From the NCBI GenBank assembly GCA_903821255.1, contig CAIJKT010000285.1, forward strand, positions 1 through 8,618: 8,618 nucleotides of DNA, written 5' to 3'. This document shows positions 6,359-8,618 of the stretch, piece after piece. The notes beneath the pieces were generated by a model. The model ran no database searches. It had not been told where the DNA came from and saw only the letters and a list, made by a program, of their open reading frames with translations. The first letter of the stretch is position 1, and every line of letters starts with the position of its first letter. The position numbers and the translations under genes were made by a program. The DNA comes from an uncultured Lentisphaeria bacterium (lineage in GTDB: Bacteria > Verrucomicrobiota > Lentisphaeria > Victivallales > Victivallaceae).

Positions 6359-6383
6359 AGCAATCATGGAACCCTATTGGTGA

Positions 6384-7784
6384 TTATAATGATTTTTGAC
6401 GTTTATTTGAAAAAAGTATTTTTAATTCATTTAAAGCTTTTTGATCATGGTGATTTTGATATAAATAGCTAAAGGCCTCATTTGAAACAGATCCCGCGAT
6501 ATTAGCCATTTGATAATACCAGTCAGAATCATCGTGATCAAGATAATCGTTATAGTAAGGATCAATTTTAGGAGTGATTCCTTTTCGCTTAAGCATATGG
6601 GCTATCTCTGTTTCAGGGAAGGCTGTTAATGAAAAAACGCTGCATTCAAAAGGTCTTTCCAGTTCCATTAACAATTCAATAGTTTTGTCTCTGTCACTAT
6701 CATCCTCAAATTCACTTTGTATTATTATATCGAATATCGGCTTGATCTTGTTTTGTTTTAAAAGCATCGATACTTCAATAAGCTTATTTCGATCAAATTG
6801 GCGGTGATAAATTTCTTTATTCACTTTCTCGCTTCCTGTCTGTATTCCAATCTGTACCACAACTAATCCGGCATCTTTCAACGATACGATATTTTCTTGA
6901 TTAATAAAATTTGGAGTTGATCTTATCATAAACGGAAGCGCAATTTCTTTTTTGTAGACTCTGCAGAATTCATCTGTCCACTCTTTTGTAGTTAAAAAAT
7001 GATCATCAATAAAGTTAATAAATTTTATAGATTGAATGTCGGAAATAGCATATTTTAATTCTCTTAATACATTTTCTACAGAACGTTTAAGAATATGTCT
7101 TCTTCCGGAGTATAGCTTATTCAAAAAAGAGTTAATACAGAATGAACAGCTATATGGACATGAACGGGAGGTCATTAAAGTATATCCATCGCCATTGTGC
7201 TTTGAATATTTTGCATAATCATGATGGCTAAAATTACGAAATCCTTCATTATCTAAAATATAAAACTTGGACCAATTATACCTATTAACTGGAAGTAAAT
7301 CAAGGCATGTAAGAGGAGGTGATATCTGGTTCTGTATTATTTGGCTTTCTTTGTCTTTAAGCCATATCCCAGGGATGTTTGAAATATCTTTATTATTGAA
7401 TATCTTTTCAATTAAGGTTATAAAAGTACCCTCGCCTTCACCGACACAAATACTGTCTGCATAGCTTAAGCATTCTGCTGGTACTGTCGTTGGATGTATG
7501 CCGCCCCAAATCACATGGCTGTCCGGGATGCATTCTTTAATATCCTGAGTAAGCTGTTTTGCAAAAAAGAATCCTCCTGTTGTAACAGAAAGACCAATAA
7601 TGGAGAAGGCTCGTTCTCTTAAATAGGTTTTAAATATTTTCTGATCATATTCTTTTTCGCGCGGAAGATACAATAACTCAATATCAATATCTTTAGCATA
7701 GGCAACAGAAAACAGCGTCAAACAACTTAAATTACGATGTTCGTCAGGCAGTATTGATATCAGAAGAACTTTATTTTTAAGCAT
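6384..7784 (-). CDS. Radical SAM protein with B12-binding-like N-terminal domain
   Basis: From ATG 7784 this is 466 residues. An in-frame TTG at 7829 would add 15 residues, but the ATG starts directly with the usual domain opening (LKNKVLLISI) and has AGGA 11 bases upstream. Residues 1 to about 140 form a Rossmann-like cobalamin-binding-type domain (WGGIHPT at 93-99, CVGEGEG at 113-119); the DxHxxG cobalamin ligand motif is not seen. The radical SAM cluster motif is CPYSCSFC, giving C209, C213 and C216 (CX3CX2C) for a 4Fe-4S cluster. Downstream are FIDDHF (about 258-263) and the GIQTGSEKV strand (about 313-321), typical of class B-like enzymes. The reaction is unknown: relatives methylate or rearrange lipids, cofactors or natural products. 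It stands alone, is far more AT-rich than the phage genes and converges on them, so it is either a moron or host DNA at the junction. Confidence 0.88.
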   Translation of the reverse strand: MLKNKVLLISILPDEHRNLSCLTLFSVAYAKDIDIELLYLPREKEYDQKIFKTYLRERAFSIIGLSVTTGGFFFAKQLTQDIKECIPDSHVIWGGIHPTTVPAECLSYADSICVGEGEGTFITLIEKIFNNKDISNIPGIWLKDKESQIIQNQISPPLTCLDLLPVNRYNWSKFYILDNEGFRNFSHHDYAKYSKHNGDGYTLMTSRSCPYSCSFCINSFLNKLYSGRRHILKRSVENVLRELKYAISDIQSIKFINFIDDHFLTTKEWTDEFCRVYKKEIALPFMIRSTPNFINQENIVSLKDAGLVVVQIGIQTGSEKVNKEIYHRQFDRNKLIEVSMLLKQNKIKPIFDIIIQSEFEDDSDRDKTIELLMELERPFECSVFSLTAFPETEIAHMLKRKGITPKIDPYYNDYLDHDDSDWYYQMANIAGSVSNEAFSYLYQNHHDQKALNELKILFSNKRQKSL

Positions 7785-8102
7785 TAGATATAATTTCCTA
7801 ATTAAGTGGTTAACGTTAAAAATTAACAAGCTAATATTTTATCATTAACTCAAATCACTAATCCCGGTCATTCTCGTTTTTAATATAGCTTCTGCGGGCG
7901 AAAAGCTATTGCTTATATACATTAAACGCAAATCATCCTAATACAAAAGTTGCTGGAATAATTATATTGCTTATTGATGATCTAAACGTGTTATAAATGA
8001 TGCAATGAGATGTGTATTCTCCATTGTATCGCGGGTTTTATGAAGCGTGAAATTAGCATGTTACGGGCGGCGCAGATAATGCAATGAAGTGGATTTTTGA
8101 GC
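7785..8102. other. AT-rich intergenic region, no gene seen
   Basis: This stretch upstream of the radical SAM gene holds no convincing ORF. It should contain that gene's promoter, but I find no good -35/-10 pair. It has a perfect 10-bp palindrome TTAACGTTAA (7810-7819), a possible operator 26 bases before the ATG. It also has a 7-bp hairpin ATAGCTT/AAGCTAT (7885-7891 and 7903-7909) and two similar short tracts containing ATGCAATGA near 8000 and 8079. A 15-codon ORF at 8040-8087 lacks an RBS and is probably chance. Confidence 0.5.
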
Positions 8103-8139
8103 ACAAAAAAAGAACCCCGGTATTTTGCAATACCGGGGT
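8103..8139 (-). terminator. Strong intrinsic terminator of the histone-like gene
   Basis: A perfect 11-bp inverted repeat, ACCCCGGTATT (8114-8124) and AATACCGGGGT (8129-8139), encloses a TTGC tetraloop. Read on the minus strand it is followed by a T-run (the complement of the A-tract at 8104-8111). It lies 20 bases beyond the stop codon of the lysine-rich gene. Confidence 0.93.
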
Positions 8140-8158
8140 GACTCATAAGACAGGTGTC

Positions 8159-8497
8159 TTATTTTTTGGCCTTCGCGGCGGGCTTAGCAGCAGCCTTCTT
8201 GGCAACCGGTTTCGCGGCAGCTTTGACGGCGGGCTTGGCAACAGCCTTTTTGACGACAGGTTTAGCAGCAGCAGCAACCTTCTTGGCGACAGGTTTCGCG
8301 ACGGCTTTCTTGACGACGGGCTTTGCGACAGCCTTCTTGACGACAGGTTTCGCGACGGCCTTCTTGACGACGGGCTTTGCGACAGCCTTGACGACAGGCT
8401 TAGCGACGGCCTTCTTGACGACGGGTTTTGCAGCGGGTTTCGCAGCGGGTTTGGTAGCCTTGGGAGCACTCTTGGGAGCCATTACTTTTTTAACCAT
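8159..8497 (-). CDS. Histone H1-like lysine/alanine/proline-rich DNA-binding protein
   Basis: This encodes 112 residues starting at ATG 8497 (RBS AGAGAGG, complement of 8504-8510, 6-base spacing). After a short leader (MVKKVMAPKSAPKATKP), residues 23-112 are ten degenerate copies of the nonapeptide AKPVVKKAV, five of them exact (starting at 23, 40, 49, 58 and 78). There are 35 Lys and no Asp, Glu, Arg or aromatic residues, so the product is very basic and surely disordered. This is the composition of bacterial H1-like proteins (HctB/AlgP type C-terminal tails), which bind and compact DNA without sequence specificity. The gene has its own promoter and terminator and is monocistronic. The expected role is nucleoid condensation or modulation; RNA binding is an alternative. 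Strong + strand ORFs over the same bases are antisense shadows of the repeat. Confidence 0.85.
   Translation of the reverse strand: MVKKVMAPKSAPKATKPAAKPAAKPVVKKAVAKPVVKAVAKPVVKKAVAKPVVKKAVAKPVVKKAVAKPVAKKVAAAAKPVVKKAVAKPAVKAAAKPVAKKAAAKPAAKAKK
8162..8431 (-). repeat. Tandem ~27-bp coding repeat (AKPVVKKAV units)
   Basis: About ten tandem units of 24-30 bases encode the nonapeptide repeat of the histone-like protein. Adjacent units share near-identical DNA (for example the GACGACAGGTTTCGCGACGG pattern on the + strand), with third-base differences between copies. Two units are shortened by one codon (residues 32-39 and 87-94) and one is extended with extra Ala (67-77). The pattern points to expansion by slippage or unequal recombination. 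Confidence 0.9.
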
Positions 8498-8529
8498 AAC
8501 ACACCTCTCTAAAGTTGTTGGTTATAATG

Positions 8530-8557
8530 AATATAACAAGTTTTAAATCAATGTCAA
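8530..8557 (-). promoter_or_regulatory. Sigma70-type promoter of the histone-like gene
   Basis: On the minus strand a perfect -35 TTGACA (complement of 8552-8557) is followed after 16 bases by -10 TATATT (complement of 8530-8535, 5/6 match). A/T-rich DNA upstream (8558-8590) could act as an UP element. The expected start near 8523 gives a leader of about 25 bases containing the RBS, so strong constitutive expression is likely. Confidence 0.8.
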
Positions 8558-8618
8558 ATAAAAATATTAAATCATTAAAAAAATATGAAAAGATTATTTA
8601 GCGCGGGATAATTTAAGC

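Noticed and set aside
6313..6383. Prophage attachment site or bidirectional terminator between the phage and radical SAM genes
   Set aside because: There is no tRNA fragment, integrase or matching distal att copy, and no stable hairpin with a T-run; only the dispersed motif is supported.
8040..8087. 15-codon + strand ORF (MKREISMLRAAQIMQ)
   Set aside because: It has no RBS, is very short, and runs up to the terminator of a minus-strand gene; likely chance.
8084..8546. Two + strand ORFs of 130-142 residues over the lysine-rich gene, rich in Ala/Thr/Gly or Leu/Asp/Gly repeats
   Set aside because: They are antisense reflections of the tandem repeat. The minus frame has the promoter, RBS and terminator, and the composition of a known protein type.

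Overview
The window looks like the tail-fibre and lysis end of a phage or prophage (about 1-6312, all on the + strand), followed by two unrelated minus-strand genes: an AT-rich radical SAM enzyme and a very basic histone-H1-like protein. No rRNA, tRNA, CRISPR array, integrase or terminase is visible. The host cannot be named with certainty. A lysine/alanine/proline-repeat histone-like protein, strong Shine-Dalgarno sites, roughly balanced GC in the phage genes and a decayed AACCACAGAG-type intergenic repeat suggest a Gram-negative gut or environmental bacterium, possibly of the PVC group (for example Lentisphaerota). That is inference. The lipobox lipoprotein supports a diderm host.

Region 1 (1-5232) is a tail-tip or fibre module of tightly packed genes: a 5'-truncated hypothetical (3-863), a second hypothetical (860-1837, ATGA overlap), a 127-base gap with a possible promoter, a 544-residue collagen-like tail fibre (1965-3599), a 119-residue hypothetical (3599-3958, TAATG overlap), a LamG/concanavalin-like fibre or receptor-binding protein (3972-5117) and a 32-residue small ORF (5134-5232). 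The LamG gene changes base composition sharply after about 4160, which looks like swapping of the distal, host-contacting part.

Region 2 (5229-6312) resembles a lysis-associated module: a 137-residue phage protein with a GxGPxW...HD pattern like phospholipase A2-type phage proteins, then a 74-residue single-TM protein and an overlapping 86-residue lipoprotein. The last two have the layout of a holin or spanin-type pair. A roughly 100-bp inverted-repeat element (5658-5760) sits between the PLA2-like gene and the TM gene and helps decide the start of the TM gene.

Region 3 (6384-7784, minus) is a stand-alone radical SAM protein with an N-terminal B12-binding-like domain. It is much more AT-rich than the phage genes and converges on them. 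A 374-base non-coding stretch (7785-8158) ends in a very strong intrinsic terminator belonging to the next gene.

Region 4 (8159-8557, minus) is a self-contained transcription unit: consensus sigma70 promoter, RBS, a 112-residue K/A/P/V-only repeat protein and the terminator. It probably encodes a nucleoid-binding protein of the host.
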